Assembly: GCA_963824085.1 (NCBI GenBank)
Contig: CAWGNT010000014.1
Coordinates: 1-64,000 of the forward strand
Direction: 5' to 3'
Length of the DNA stretch: 64,000 bases
DNA from: JARRNE01 sp963824085
GTDB taxonomy: Bacteria > Pseudomonadota > Gammaproteobacteria > Chromatiales > Chromatiaceae
The notes under the pieces were generated by a model that saw nothing but the letters and a program-made list of their open reading frames with translations, made no database searches and was not told the origin of the DNA. Positions 34,655-43,335 of this stretch are shown here, piece after piece. The translations under genes and the position numbers were made by a program. The first letter of the stretch is position 1; each line of letters begins with the position of its first letter.

Positions 34655-35163
34655 ATGGCCGCGTCCGCCGCTGAACACGGGCGTGTCACGGGCTTTCCCG
34701 TAGCTGCGATCATGGAGGTCAGAACGGTAGCGGACAACCCGTGGATCGACGAAAGCTGGGAGGCGTTGGGTGTGACGGTCGGCCACGCGGCGACCCACCA
34801 AGGCGAGAACCCCCGCCGGCTGGTCGCCGGTCCGAACGCCGCCCAGTACCTCTGGACGGGGCTTCGAGTGGATTTCTTCCCTGACGAGGCCGAGAGCTAC
34901 TACCAAACCTCACGGTAGACTCGCCCGGCTGCTTTGTGGTGACGCGCCCTCGGAAGGATGGGATGCCCGAACCGGTAGCCGTCACCGTGAGCTTCGATGT
35001 GGCCCAGGCCTATCAGGAGGGCGGCGAGACCGTCCACAGCGTCGCCCTGCCCCCGGAGCTCTACCGTGCTGGGGAGGCATTCGTCCTGGCCCATTTCCTG
35101 CCCCAGCAGAAGAAGAAGCGACGGCTCAACAACTGGAAGGACGAGGCTCATGGCAGATATTGA
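34655..35163 (+). pseudogene. DUF3305 protein, one frameshift
   Basis: The first frame gives FPVAAIMEVRTVADNPWIDESWEALGV...LRVDFFPDEAESYYQ and stops at 34918. A one-base shift near 34905 joins it to LTVDSPGCFVVTRPRKDGMPEPVAVTVSFDVAQAYQEGGETVHSV...PELYRAGEAFVLAHFLPQQKKKRR, which is the rest of a DUF3305 protein (about 165 residues). The family is found beside formate dehydrogenase and molybdenum genes and usually with DUF3306, as here. One indel separates it from an intact gene. Confidence 0.75.
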
Positions 35164-35275
35164 GATGGACGAGCAGGGCTTTCTCAGCCGGTGGTCCGCG
35201 CGCAAGCTACGCGCGCGCCAGGGGTTGGAAACCGACGCGGACGGCGATCCCACGCAGGCCGCGCCCCGCTGCATG
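35150..35275 (+). pseudogene. DUF3306 N-terminal fragment
   Basis: The ATG at 35150 overlaps the end of DUF3305 and encodes DEQGFLSRWSARKLRARQGLE, the conserved start of DUF3306. Soon after, coding character ends in REP-type repeats (35335-35437), and the frame merely runs on as Pro/Arg/Ser-rich noise. The gene seems to have been cut off by repeat insertion or deletion. Confidence 0.65.
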
Positions 35276-35334
35276 CCGCGTCCGTGCCGCCCCGCGACGG
35301 ACCGGGGCGCCACCCGGGAGGCAAGGCCGAGCAG

Positions 35335-35437
35335 CTCCGGTAGGTCCCTGGCAGAATCGCGGCCAGAGGCCGCTCCTACAATCCCACCCGTCGACGTAGG
35401 AGCGACCGCCGGTCGCGACCGGGGCGCCACCAGGGAC
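35335..35437. repeat. REP-type inverted repeats (GTAGGAGCG class)
   Basis: GCGGCCAGAGGCCGCTCCTAC and GTAGGAGCGACCGCCGGTCGC are neighbouring REP hairpins facing opposite ways. They share the GTAGGAGC head with the pair at 43.2 kb. Confidence 0.7.
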
Positions 35438-35526
35438 GCGAGGCCATACGGCCCGGTCAGGCCCCGCCGGAGCTCACCCCACAGTGGCTCGCCATCGCGG
35501 TCGACGATGGGAGTGAGTCCGCGGTT

Positions 35527-35552
35527 GATGGGCACGCTTCGCTTTGCCCATC
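35527..35552. repeat. Hairpin GATGGGCA/TGCCCATC
   Basis: An eight-base perfect stem with a ten-base loop, a widespread REP-like hairpin, 64 bases before the first MoeA-like start codon. Confidence 0.6.
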
Positions 35553-35615
35553 CGCCTTGGCGTACATTCGCCGCTCGACTATCTTTCCGCCCTCCCTGTC
35601 GCTATCTGGAGAATC

Positions 35616-36806
35616 ATGGACTCCGTGACCACTGCAGGCTCACGGTTGCCGACAACGCCGTTGCACCGCAGCCTGCCGGATACCTTCTTCGGATGGATCG
35701 ACGCCCAGGGTATGAGCCTCGACCCGGAAACCGTGCCCTTGCGGCAGGCTGCCGGCCGAGTGCTGGCTGAGCCAGTCGCCGCCCCCGCCAACATCCCCGA
35801 TAGCCCGACGGCTGCATGCGACGGCTACGCGGTGCGCGCAGCGGACACCGTGGGCGCCAGCGACTACAGTCCCCTTCCGTTGCGCCTGCTCCCCGACGAT
35901 TCGCGGGCCGTACCCGGAACGGCACGGCTGATCAGTTTCGGTGACCCGCTTCCTGAGGGCATGGATGCGGTCCTGCCGTTCGAGCTGGCCGAGCCGCAAG
36001 GACCTCTGGTGGAGGTCGCGGGTGCGGTCCCCTCCGGAGCGGGTGTGTCCCGGCAGGGCGAGGAATGCGAGGTAGGCGAGCCGTTGTCGGTCGTCGGGCA
36101 CCGGCTGCGGCCGCAGGATATCGCGCGGCTGGCCCTTTCCGGACTGTCTCAGGTGGCCGTGCGGCGGCGGCCGAGCATTCGCTTGATCCTCTCTGGCCGT
36201 TATCGGGCGGACGCCGACGGTCCGATGCTAATGAGCCTCGTCGCTCGCGACGGCGGCGTGGCGCAGGAGCCCGAGGTCTCCCTGACCCCTTCCGAGCTCG
36301 AAGACGCCCTGACCAGAACCGGCGCCGACCTCATCCTAATCGCGGGGGCGACGGGACAAGGGATCAACGACCACGCCCCTCGGGTGCTGGCCGCAGTCGG
36401 CCACCTCGCATTCCACGGAGTAGCCATCCACCCGGGGGACAGCACGGGTCTCGGACGCGTGGGAGCTACGCCTGTCGTGCTGCTTCCGGGAATACCCCTT
36501 GCGTGCCTTTTTGCTTACGACCTGTTCGTCGCCCGCCTCCTCAGGCGTGCCGCCGGACTGAGCGGGCCCTGGCCCTACCCCGCACGCCGCCTGCCACTGA
36601 CGCGCAAGGTCGCATCTAGCATTGGCCGGCTGGAGCTCTGCCGGGTGCGCATCGGCGGCGGTCGTGCAGAACCTCTCGCCATTGTCGACGGCCGCCTCTT
36701 GAGCACGGCCGTGCAGGCCGACGGCTTCGTCCTGGTGCCGGTTCAAAGCGAAGGTCACAGTGAAGGCACGGAGGTGACCGTGCATCTGTACGACCAAATG
36801 AGTTGA
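35616..36806 (+). CDS. Divergent MoeA-like molybdenum insertase homologue
   Basis: 396 residues with the MoeA domain order. It keeps CDGYAVRAAD (about 68-77), a VLLPGIPLACLFAYD version of the LPGNP-AV motif, and a G-x-G-x-N-D motif in AGATGQGIND. The STGDE motif of true MoeA, however, is replaced by LSGRYRADADG, so ligation chemistry may be altered. The ATG at 35616 follows TGGAGA. Its stop lies 20 bases before the start of the MoeA-PBP fusion, so the two are one transcription unit and may form a heteromer. A tungsten-specific role is suggested by the aldehyde oxidoreductase operon 4 kb away, but this is inference. Confidence 0.85.
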   Translation: MDSVTTAGSRLPTTPLHRSLPDTFFGWIDAQGMSLDPETVPLRQAAGRVLAEPVAAPANIPDSPTAACDGYAVRAADTVGASDYSPLPLRLLPDDSRAVPGTARLISFGDPLPEGMDAVLPFELAEPQGPLVEVAGAVPSGAGVSRQGEECEVGEPLSVVGHRLRPQDIARLALSGLSQVAVRRRPSIRLILSGRYRADADGPMLMSLVARDGGVAQEPEVSLTPSELEDALTRTGADLILIAGATGQGINDHAPRVLAAVGHLAFHGVAIHPGDSTGLGRVGATPVVLLPGIPLACLFAYDLFVARLLRRAAGLSGPWPYPARRLPLTRKVASSIGRLELCRVRIGGGRAEPLAIVDGRLLSTAVQADGFVLVPVQSEGHSEGTEVTVHLYDQMS

Positions 36807-36826
36807 CGCATCCCTGGAGAGACCAA

Positions 36827-38797
36827 ATGCCTGATGTAGAGAGCCTGGTGGCGCGCCGCGCCGCTGCCCGCCAGCGCCAATTTCTCGACCTGGTGACCGC
36901 AGAGGAGGCCTCCCGGCGCTTCGAGGGGGCACTCCGCCCCGCACCTCTCGGCACTGAGCGGGTACCACTCGATCGTGCGCTGAATCGCGTGCTCGCGGAG
37001 GATCTGGCCGCACACGTCGACGTGCCGGGATTCGATCGTGCGAATGTCGACGGGTTCGCCTTGCGCGCCGAGGACACGGTGGCCGCGCGGGAGGACGTAC
37101 CGTGCATCATGGCGCTCACGGACGATTTCCTGACCCCCGGCGTGGTCCCGAAGGTCGCGGTCCGACCGGGCCAGGCAAGCCTAATCGCGACGGGCGGAAT
37201 GGTGCCCCGCGGGGCCGATGCGGTCGTCATGGTGGAGGATACGGAGCTCGCCGAGATCGACGGCCGCCAGGCGGTGGAGGTGAGGCGAGCGGTAGCGCCC
37301 GGCAGCTACATCACCTTCGCAGGTACCGACGTGGGCCGCGGTGAGACCGTGCTGCGGGCGGGCCAGCTGCTCACCTCTCGCGAGATCGGCGTGCTCGCCG
37401 CAGTCGGCTTTGCCGAGGTGCCCGTCTTCCGTAGGCCCAAAGTGGCTGTGATCTCGACGGGTGACGAGATCTTTCAGCCGGGCGATCCGTTGCCGCCGGG
37501 CGGCGTCTACGACTCAAACGGCGCCATCCTGGCCGCGGCGGTGGAGGAGCTCGGGTGCGAGGCAGTGCGTCTTGGTTCCCTGCCCGACCAGCTGGAGGCC
37601 CAGCGGAAGGCCTTGATACGTGGGCTCGAATGCGACGCGGTGCTTTTCTCCGGCGGCACCTCGAAAGGGGCCGGCGATCTGTCCTACGAGGTCGTCGGTG
37701 CCCTTTCCGACCCGGGGATCGTGGTGCACGGGGTGGCCATCAAGCCCGGCAAACCCCTATGCCTCGCGGTCACCAACGGCAAGCCGGTGGTGATCCTGCC
37801 GGGCTTTCCGACCTCCGCGATCTTCACCTTTCACCAGTTCGTCGCCCCCATTCTGCGGGCATTGGCGGGCCTACCCGCAGAGAAGGCAGAGACAGTAGAG
37901 GCCGAGCTCCCCATCCGGGTGACCTCGGAGCGGGGCCGCACCGAGTTCTTGATGGTGGGGCTGATGCGCACCGATGCGGGCTACGCTGCCTACCCCATGG
38001 GCAAGGGCTCGGGCGCAGTAACCGCATTCAGCCACGCGGACGGGTTCATCCGCATCGAAGCCCAGACCGAGCAGGTTGCCGCCGGAAGCACAGTGACTGT
38101 TCAGCTTCTCGCCCGCCGTCTGGAGCCCGCCGACCTGGTCACGATCGGCTCCCACTGCGTTGGGCTCGATCACCTCCTGAGGCGGCTGCAGCGCGAAGGA
38201 TTGACGACCAAATCCCTTCATGTCGGCAGCCAAGGCGGTCTCTCCGCGGCTCGCCGCGGGGAGTGTGATTTGGCCGGCGTCCACCTCATGGACCCCAAGA
38301 CCGGCGAATACAATCGCCCGTTCCTGAGCGAAGAGATGGATCTCATTCCTGGCTACCTGCGGATGCAAGGTGTGGTGTTTCGGGCTGACGACTCCCGCTT
38401 CGCCGGGTCCGCGACACCCGGTGAGGCGGTTACCAAGGCCCTTGCAGATCCCGACTGCGTAATGGTCAACCGCAATACCGGCAGCGGTACCCGTGTCCTC
38501 ATCGATGAGCTTCTCGGGGGCGCCCAACCGCCCGGCTACGCCGTCCAGACCAAGTCGCACAGCGCGGTGGCCACAGCCGTCGCCCAAGGCCGTGCGGACT
38601 GGGGCGTCGCCATCGACGTGGTCGCCCGCATGTACGGCCTGGCCTTCATCCCGCTCAAAGCGGAGCACTATGACTTTGTCGTGCCCCATTCCCGTTTGCA
38701 GGGTCCGGCCGTGCGGCGCTTCATCGCCCTCCTCCAAGAGCCCGCGGTGCGGGAAGAGCTGAGGGCGCTGGGCTTTCGGCCTGCTGAAGAAGTGTGA
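36827..38797 (+). CDS. MoeA fused to a PBP-like domain
   Basis: 656 residues. Residues 1-420 are a full MoeA: FDRANVDGFALRAED, ISTGDEIF, FSGGTSKGAGDLSYE and LPGFPTSAIFTF are all present, so it should insert molybdate or tungstate into adenylylated molybdopterin. From about 435 to 656 there is a periplasmic-binding-protein-like domain (LVTIGSHCVGLDHLL..., VGSQGGLSAARRGECDLAGVHLMD, NRNTGSGTRVLIDELL). Such domains are typical of MoeA proteins in anaerobes and archaea and may sense or deliver oxyanion. GGAGAG precedes the ATG at 36827; a TTG at 36803 overlapping the previous stop is possible. Confidence 0.9.
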   Translation: MPDVESLVARRAAARQRQFLDLVTAEEASRRFEGALRPAPLGTERVPLDRALNRVLAEDLAAHVDVPGFDRANVDGFALRAEDTVAAREDVPCIMALTDDFLTPGVVPKVAVRPGQASLIATGGMVPRGADAVVMVEDTELAEIDGRQAVEVRRAVAPGSYITFAGTDVGRGETVLRAGQLLTSREIGVLAAVGFAEVPVFRRPKVAVISTGDEIFQPGDPLPPGGVYDSNGAILAAAVEELGCEAVRLGSLPDQLEAQRKALIRGLECDAVLFSGGTSKGAGDLSYEVVGALSDPGIVVHGVAIKPGKPLCLAVTNGKPVVILPGFPTSAIFTFHQFVAPILRALAGLPAEKAETVEAELPIRVTSERGRTEFLMVGLMRTDAGYAAYPMGKGSGAVTAFSHADGFIRIEAQTEQVAAGSTVTVQLLARRLEPADLVTIGSHCVGLDHLLRRLQREGLTTKSLHVGSQGGLSAARRGECDLAGVHLMDPKTGEYNRPFLSEEMDLIPGYLRMQGVVFRADDSRFAGSATPGEAVTKALADPDCVMVNRNTGSGTRVLIDELLGGAQPPGYAVQTKSHSAVATAVAQGRADWGVAIDVVARMYGLAFIPLKAEHYDFVVPHSRLQGPAVRRFIALLQEPAVREELRALGFRPAEEV

Positions 38798-38811
38798 CCG
38801 GTCGGATTAGA

Positions 38812-38929
38812 AACCGCCAAGGCGCAAAGGACGCCAAGAAAGCGCCAAACGGGGTGGAGACTTGCGCCGTAACGCCGCAAAGCCGATGTTGGTACCGAAA
38901 ACTTGGCGCTCTTGGCGCCTTGGCGGTTC
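38812..38929. repeat. Inverted repeat AACCGCCAAGGCGC between moeA genes
   Basis: AACCGCCAAGGCGC (38812-38825) and GCGCCTTGGCGGTT (38916-38929) form perfect 14-base arms around about 90 bases that contain further GCCAAG pieces. The right arm overlaps the stop codon of the reverse-strand moeA. This is a common dispersed intergenic repeat type of environmental bacteria and may end transcription of both convergent genes. Confidence 0.75.
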
Positions 38930-40196
38930 AAGTGATTCCTTCGAACGGCTCCACCCAAACGGTGTCGCCCGGCTGCACCGCGCCCGACTCCGGCGGCAGG
39001 ACGATGAAGCAGTTGGCCGCGGCCATAGAGCTCAGGATCCCTGAGCCCTGGGCACCGGTCTTCGACACGACGACCCGCCCATCGGCATCCACCGTCAGCG
39101 ACCCGCGCTGAAACTCCGTCCGTCCCGGCTTCTTCCTAAGCCGCGACAGGCAGCGCGCCTCGAAGCGAGCGGGACGGGTGTCCGTCTCCCCCATCATGCG
39201 CCGCAGGGCCGGCTGCACGAACGCGTAGAAGGTCACCATGACCGCCACCGGATTGCCCGGAAGTCCGAAGAACAGGCTGCCGCCGATGCGCCCGAATGCC
39301 AGCGGGCGCCCGGGCTTCATCGCAATCTTGCCGAACGTCACCTGGCCGAGGTCGGCCAGTATCTCCCTGACGAAGTCCGCCTCGCCGACCGAGACACCGC
39401 CCGTGGTGATAACGACGTCGGCAGCCTCCGCCGCCTGCTGAAACGCGGTTCGGATAGCGTCCGGCGTGTCCCGCACCACGCCGAGGTCGAGCTGATCGAC
39501 TCCGAGCCGCGCGAGCATTCCGTATAGGGTGTAGCGGTTGCTGTCGTAGACCTCTCCCTCGCCCAGCGGGTCGCCGATGGAGCGCAGCTCGTCGCCGGTC
39601 GAGAAGAAGGCCACGCGCACCCGGCGTGTAACCGGAACCGCGGCGATTCCCAGCGAGGCAAGGAGCCCAAGCACCGCCGGTGTGACCTTCTTGCCCGCCG
39701 TGACGGCACACTGGCCGGCCGCCAGGTCCTCGCCCGCCATGCGCACGTTCTGCCCAGCGCGGTGCCCTTCACCGATTCGTATCACCTCGTCGTCACGCTC
39801 CACGTGCTCTTGCATCACCACCGTGTCCGCGCCCTGCGGCATCTTGGCGCCGGTCATGATGCGGATGCACTGGCCCGCCCCGAGCGCTTCCCGGCAAGGC
39901 CGACCCGCCCATGCGGTCCCGACCAGGGCCAAGGTCTTCGTACGTCGCTCCGGGAGATCGACAGAGCGTACCGCGTAGCCGTCCACTGCCGAGTTGACGT
40001 GGGCCGGCACATCGATGGGGCTCAGAATGTCCTCCGCCACGATCCGACCCAGCGCTTCGCGCACCGCAACCTCTTCGCGGCCAGAGATCGGCATGACATC
40101 AGCCGCGATGCGGCGCGCCGCCTCCTCAACGCTGAGGGCATCGGCGTCGAAAGGATCGGCGCAGCTCGGTTGGGTCCGAATGGTGTCTCTGCTCAT
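38928..40196 (-). CDS. moeA: Molybdopterin molybdenumtransferase MoeA
   Basis: 422 residues of conventional MoeA. HVNSAVDGYAVR, MTGAKMPQGADTVVMQE, FFSTGDELRSIGDPL, TTGGVSVGEADFV and LPGNPVAVMVTF are complete, covering the metal- and substrate-binding aspartates. It is the canonical enzyme that inserts molybdate and should serve general Moco synthesis. It converges on the MoeA-PBP fusion across an inverted repeat and diverges from the aldehyde oxidoreductase operon. It is the third MoeA homologue within 4.6 kb. Confidence 0.95.
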   Translation of the reverse strand: MSRDTIRTQPSCADPFDADALSVEEAARRIAADVMPISGREEVAVREALGRIVAEDILSPIDVPAHVNSAVDGYAVRSVDLPERRTKTLALVGTAWAGRPCREALGAGQCIRIMTGAKMPQGADTVVMQEHVERDDEVIRIGEGHRAGQNVRMAGEDLAAGQCAVTAGKKVTPAVLGLLASLGIAAVPVTRRVRVAFFSTGDELRSIGDPLGEGEVYDSNRYTLYGMLARLGVDQLDLGVVRDTPDAIRTAFQQAAEAADVVITTGGVSVGEADFVREILADLGQVTFGKIAMKPGRPLAFGRIGGSLFFGLPGNPVAVMVTFYAFVQPALRRMMGETDTRPARFEARCLSRLRKKPGRTEFQRGSLTVDADGRVVVSKTGAQGSGILSSMAAANCFIVLPPESGAVQPGDTVWVEPFEGIT

Positions 40197-40384
40197 AGGG
40201 TTTCAGTGGTGTGAGCCGCCGCGGCCTGCTGACATACCGTCGTTCATTGGTCTTTGGTGCCTTCCCGGGCCGACGTCTGCGAGCCCTCAAGATACAGGAT
40301 CAGCACCAGCCTGGGGACACCGCAACTCAGGGGCCGCGGCACCCGCACGAGGACCACCCTTCGCGCGGGGAATCCACGGCGCTA

Positions 40385-40557
40385 CACATTTTGCACTTGG
40401 GTTTTTCGTTTTTTCGGGGCCTGGTTACACCCGCCGAGGGCCGCCGAGAATACATCCATGTAGGCTTGACGGCAGCCTCCCTGCTGCCGACACCCCCGAC
40501 GGGTGTAACCAGGCCCCTTAGGCTGAGAACCGAAAAAGCCATGTGGGCCGGGTATAC
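40385..40557 (-). repeat. MITE-like repeat, copy D
   Basis: Same orientation as the 52.9 kb copy: the blocks TTTTTCGTTTTTTCGGGG, AGGCTTGACGGCAGCCTCC, GACACCCCCGACGGGTG and CCGAAAAAGCC..GGGTATA are in family order. The inner arms (GGGGCCTGGTTACACCCG / CGGGTGTAACCAGGCCCC) differ from other copies yet still pair with each other, which implies compensatory change. It lies 97 bases upstream of aorA. Confidence 0.75.
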
Positions 40558-40653
40558 CACCGTGTAGGGATTGGCGTTTTCATTCCGCCACCCATGGTCT
40601 AGTCTTATGACACCGCGACGACTACGAATGCACGACGACTGACCGGAGGAGCC

Positions 40654-41133
40654 ATGCAGCGGTCTCTCAACATCGATCCCATAAAGTGCACGGGGTGCCT
40701 GCAGTGCGAGATGGCCTGCTCGTACGAGAACGAGGGGATCTTCAATCCCGCCAAATCCCGTATCCGTGTCTTCACCTTCCACGATGCGGGCCGCTTTGTC
40801 CCCTACACCTGCACCCAGTGCGCCGAGGCGTGGTGCCTCCAGGCATGCCCGGTCGACGCCATTGTGCTCAACGGGCTCACCGGCTCGAAGGACGTGATCG
40901 AGGACCGCTGCGTCGGCTGTAAGGTATGCACGATCGCGTGCCCCTTCGGCACGGTGAACTATAACCAGGCGACGGGCAAGGTCATCAAATGCGACCTGTG
41001 CGGCGGGGACCCCGCATGCGCCAAGGCCTGCCCGACTGCGGCCATCACCTATGTGGACGCAGACCAGACCGGGTACGACAGGATGCACAACTGGGCCGCC
41101 AAGAGTCTGGCAGGCACCGCCGCAACCGCCTGA
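40654..41133 (+). CDS. aorA: Polyferredoxin subunit of aldehyde oxidoreductase
   Basis: 159 residues with sixteen cysteines in four groups (CTGCLQCEMAC, CTQCAEAWCLQAC, CVGCKVCTIAC, CDLCGGDPACAKAC), enough for four [4Fe-4S] clusters. It corresponds to the small iron-sulfur subunit placed before the tungsten subunit in AorABC-type enzymes of Aromatoleum and relatives, wiring the tungsten site to the flavin subunit. CGGAGGAG lies six bases before the ATG. It is cytoplasmic (no signal) and starts an operon with the next four genes. The symbol follows the AorABC order and is partly inference. Confidence 0.88.
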   Translation: MQRSLNIDPIKCTGCLQCEMACSYENEGIFNPAKSRIRVFTFHDAGRFVPYTCTQCAEAWCLQACPVDAIVLNGLTGSKDVIEDRCVGCKVCTIACPFGTVNYNQATGKVIKCDLCGGDPACAKACPTAAITYVDADQTGYDRMHNWAAKSLAGTAATA

Positions 41134-41145
41134 GGAGGCTCGAAC

Positions 41146-42996
41146 ATGTCCTGGACCGGAAAAATTTTGCGCGTCAACCTCTCCAGCGGCACGGTCGCCG
41201 CGGAGCCCCTCAACATGGACTGGGCACGTCTCTACCTCGGCCAGCGCGGCCTCGCGACCAAGTACCTCTGCGAGGAGACAGATCCCGCCTGCGACGCCCT
41301 CGGGCCCGAAAACAAGCTCATCATGACCACCGGCCCGCTCACGGGCACCATGGCGTCCACGGGCGGGCGCTATTCGGTCGTCACCAAGAGCCCCCTCACC
41401 GGCTGCGTGGCCTGCTCCAACTCCGGCGGCTTCATCGGCGCCGAGATGAAGAACGCCGGGTGGGACATGATCATCTTCGAAGGCAAGGCCCCGACACCCG
41501 TCTATCTCTATGTGGAGAACGCGAAGGCGGAGCTGTTGCCTGCGGATGGGATCTGGGGGACCTCCGCGTGGCACACGGACGAATGGCTGCACACACGGCA
41601 TCAGGACCCCCTGCTCCGCATCGCCGCAGTGGGCCGCTCCGCGGAGGCGGGCTGCCTCTATGCCGGCGTGATCAACGACCTGCACCGCGCAGCCGGACGC
41701 TCCGGCGTGGGCACCGTCATGGCGTCGAAGAACCTCAAGGCAGTCGCGATACGCGGCACCCTGGGGGTAGGCAACATCAAGGATCCGATGCGCTTCATGC
41801 AGGCAGTAAACGCCGCCAAGAAGGTGTTGGCAGACAACGCGGTCACGGGCCAGGGCCTGCCGAAGTACGGTACCCAGGTTCTGATGAACGTGATCAACGA
41901 GATCGGCGCGCTGCCGACCCGCAACATGCGGGAGGTGCGGTTCGAGGGTGCGAACGACGTCTCCGGCGAGGCTATGCACATCCCGCGAAAGAGCGACGGC
42001 AAGCCGAACCTGACGACCAATGCCGGCTGCTTCGCCTGCACCATCGCGTGCGGGCGCATCTCCACCATCGACAAGGGCCACTTCACCGTACAGAACAAGC
42101 CGGAGTACTGGGGCAACTCCGGGGGCCTGGAATACGAGGCCGCCTGGGCACTGGGCCCGGACACGGGGGTAAACGACATCGACGCCCTTACCTACGCCAA
42201 CTTCCTGTGCAACGAGGACGGCTTCGACCCCATCAGCTTCGGCTCCACCGTAGCGGCCGCCATGGAGCTCTACGGAATGGGCGCCATCACCAAGGAACAA
42301 ACCGGCGGTGTGGACTTCAGCTTCGGCTCCGCGCAGGCACTGGCGAAGGCGGCCGAGATGGTTGCCACCGGCGAGGGGTTCGGCAAAGACCTCGGGCTCG
42401 GCTCCAGGCGCCTGTGCGAGAAGTACGGACACCCGGACCTCAGCATGACGGTTAAGGGGCAGGAGTTCCCGGCCTACGACCCGCGCGGGATTCAGGGCAT
42501 GGGCCTCGGTTACGCCACCTCCAACCGGGGCGCCTGTCATCTGCGCGGCTACACCGTGGCCTCGGAGGTGCTCGGCATCCCGGTCAAGACCGATCCGCTG
42601 GTCACGGACGGGAAGGCGGGTCTGGTGAAGGCGTTCCAGGACGCCACCGCGGCCGTGGACTCCTCGGGCCTGTGCGTCTTTACCACATTCGCCTGGACGC
42701 TGGACGACATCGCGCCGCAGATCGACGCCGCTTGTCCCGGCGCCTGGACACCCGAAACCCTCGTCGAGGTGGGAGAGCGCATCTGGAACCTGGAACGCGA
42801 CTTCAATCTGCGCGCCGGCATCACGGCCGCAGACGACACCTTGCCCAAACGGCTGCTCAAGGAGGCGGCCAATACTGGCCCTGCCGCCGGCATGGTGAAC
42901 GAGCTCGACAAGATGCTGCCCGAGTACTACGCGCTGCGCGGCTGGGGTACGGACGGCGTGCCGACCGCGGAGACGAGGCAGCGGCTCGGGCTGTGA
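41146..42996 (+). CDS. aorB: Tungsten-dependent aldehyde ferredoxin oxidoreductase, large subunit
   Basis: 616 residues, full length. The N-terminal domain (GKILRVNLSSG, LGPENKLIMTTGPLTGT, GRYSVVTKSPLTG) binds the tungsten bis-pterin. The cluster cysteines are C295, C298, C302 (CFACTIAC) and C510 (SSGLCVF). The enzyme oxidises aldehydes to acids, and in AorABC complexes electrons pass to NAD; some members also reduce acids. GAGGAGG precedes the ATG, 12 bases after aorA. Tungsten rather than molybdenum is expected for the family. The nearby moaA/moeA/mob genes supply pterin. Confidence 0.95.
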   Translation: MSWTGKILRVNLSSGTVAAEPLNMDWARLYLGQRGLATKYLCEETDPACDALGPENKLIMTTGPLTGTMASTGGRYSVVTKSPLTGCVACSNSGGFIGAEMKNAGWDMIIFEGKAPTPVYLYVENAKAELLPADGIWGTSAWHTDEWLHTRHQDPLLRIAAVGRSAEAGCLYAGVINDLHRAAGRSGVGTVMASKNLKAVAIRGTLGVGNIKDPMRFMQAVNAAKKVLADNAVTGQGLPKYGTQVLMNVINEIGALPTRNMREVRFEGANDVSGEAMHIPRKSDGKPNLTTNAGCFACTIACGRISTIDKGHFTVQNKPEYWGNSGGLEYEAAWALGPDTGVNDIDALTYANFLCNEDGFDPISFGSTVAAAMELYGMGAITKEQTGGVDFSFGSAQALAKAAEMVATGEGFGKDLGLGSRRLCEKYGHPDLSMTVKGQEFPAYDPRGIQGMGLGYATSNRGACHLRGYTVASEVLGIPVKTDPLVTDGKAGLVKAFQDATAAVDSSGLCVFTTFAWTLDDIAPQIDAACPGAWTPETLVEVGERIWNLERDFNLRAGITAADDTLPKRLLKEAANTGPAAGMVNELDKMLPEYYALRGWGTDGVPTAETRQRLGL

Positions 42997-43185
42997 CGGC
43001 ATCAGAGGATTAGAGGCCAGGGGACAGAGGACAGAAATCAGAGGAGGAATCCTTGGGCTTTGCTGTGGCTCCGGCGATCCGGCGTCAGCAAGCACCCGGA
43101 ATTCGGAAGCCTTGCGGGCCTCGGCAAGGCGGTATCAACGGTCCCGTAGGTTTCTGTGGACTGCCAGGTCGCCGCTCGACGTGTC

Positions 43186-43253
43186 GTAGGAGCCCGCCTG
43201 CGGGCGACCGACCATAGACGCCGGCTCAGCGTCGCCCGCAAGCGGGCTCCTAC
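43186..43253. repeat. REP pair GTAGGAGCCCGC..GCGGGCTCCTAC
   Basis: Two inverted 23-base arms (43186-43208 and 43231-43253), each itself a hairpin, occupy the 339-base gap between aorB and aorC. Such REP pairs often weaken downstream expression or protect the upstream message, so subunit ratio could be affected. Confidence 0.75.
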
Positions 43254-43335
43254 CGGTGATGAGGGCTGGATTGATTCCACCTGAGCATCACCGGGAGCAC
43301 CGACCGGCGGAACATCACGCATTCGAGGAGCAGCC

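Noticed and set aside
40327..43095. 922-codon reverse open frame over the aldehyde oxidoreductase genes
   Set aside because: It is antisense to two genes with full cysteine motifs and runs through a MITE-like repeat, so it is not coding.
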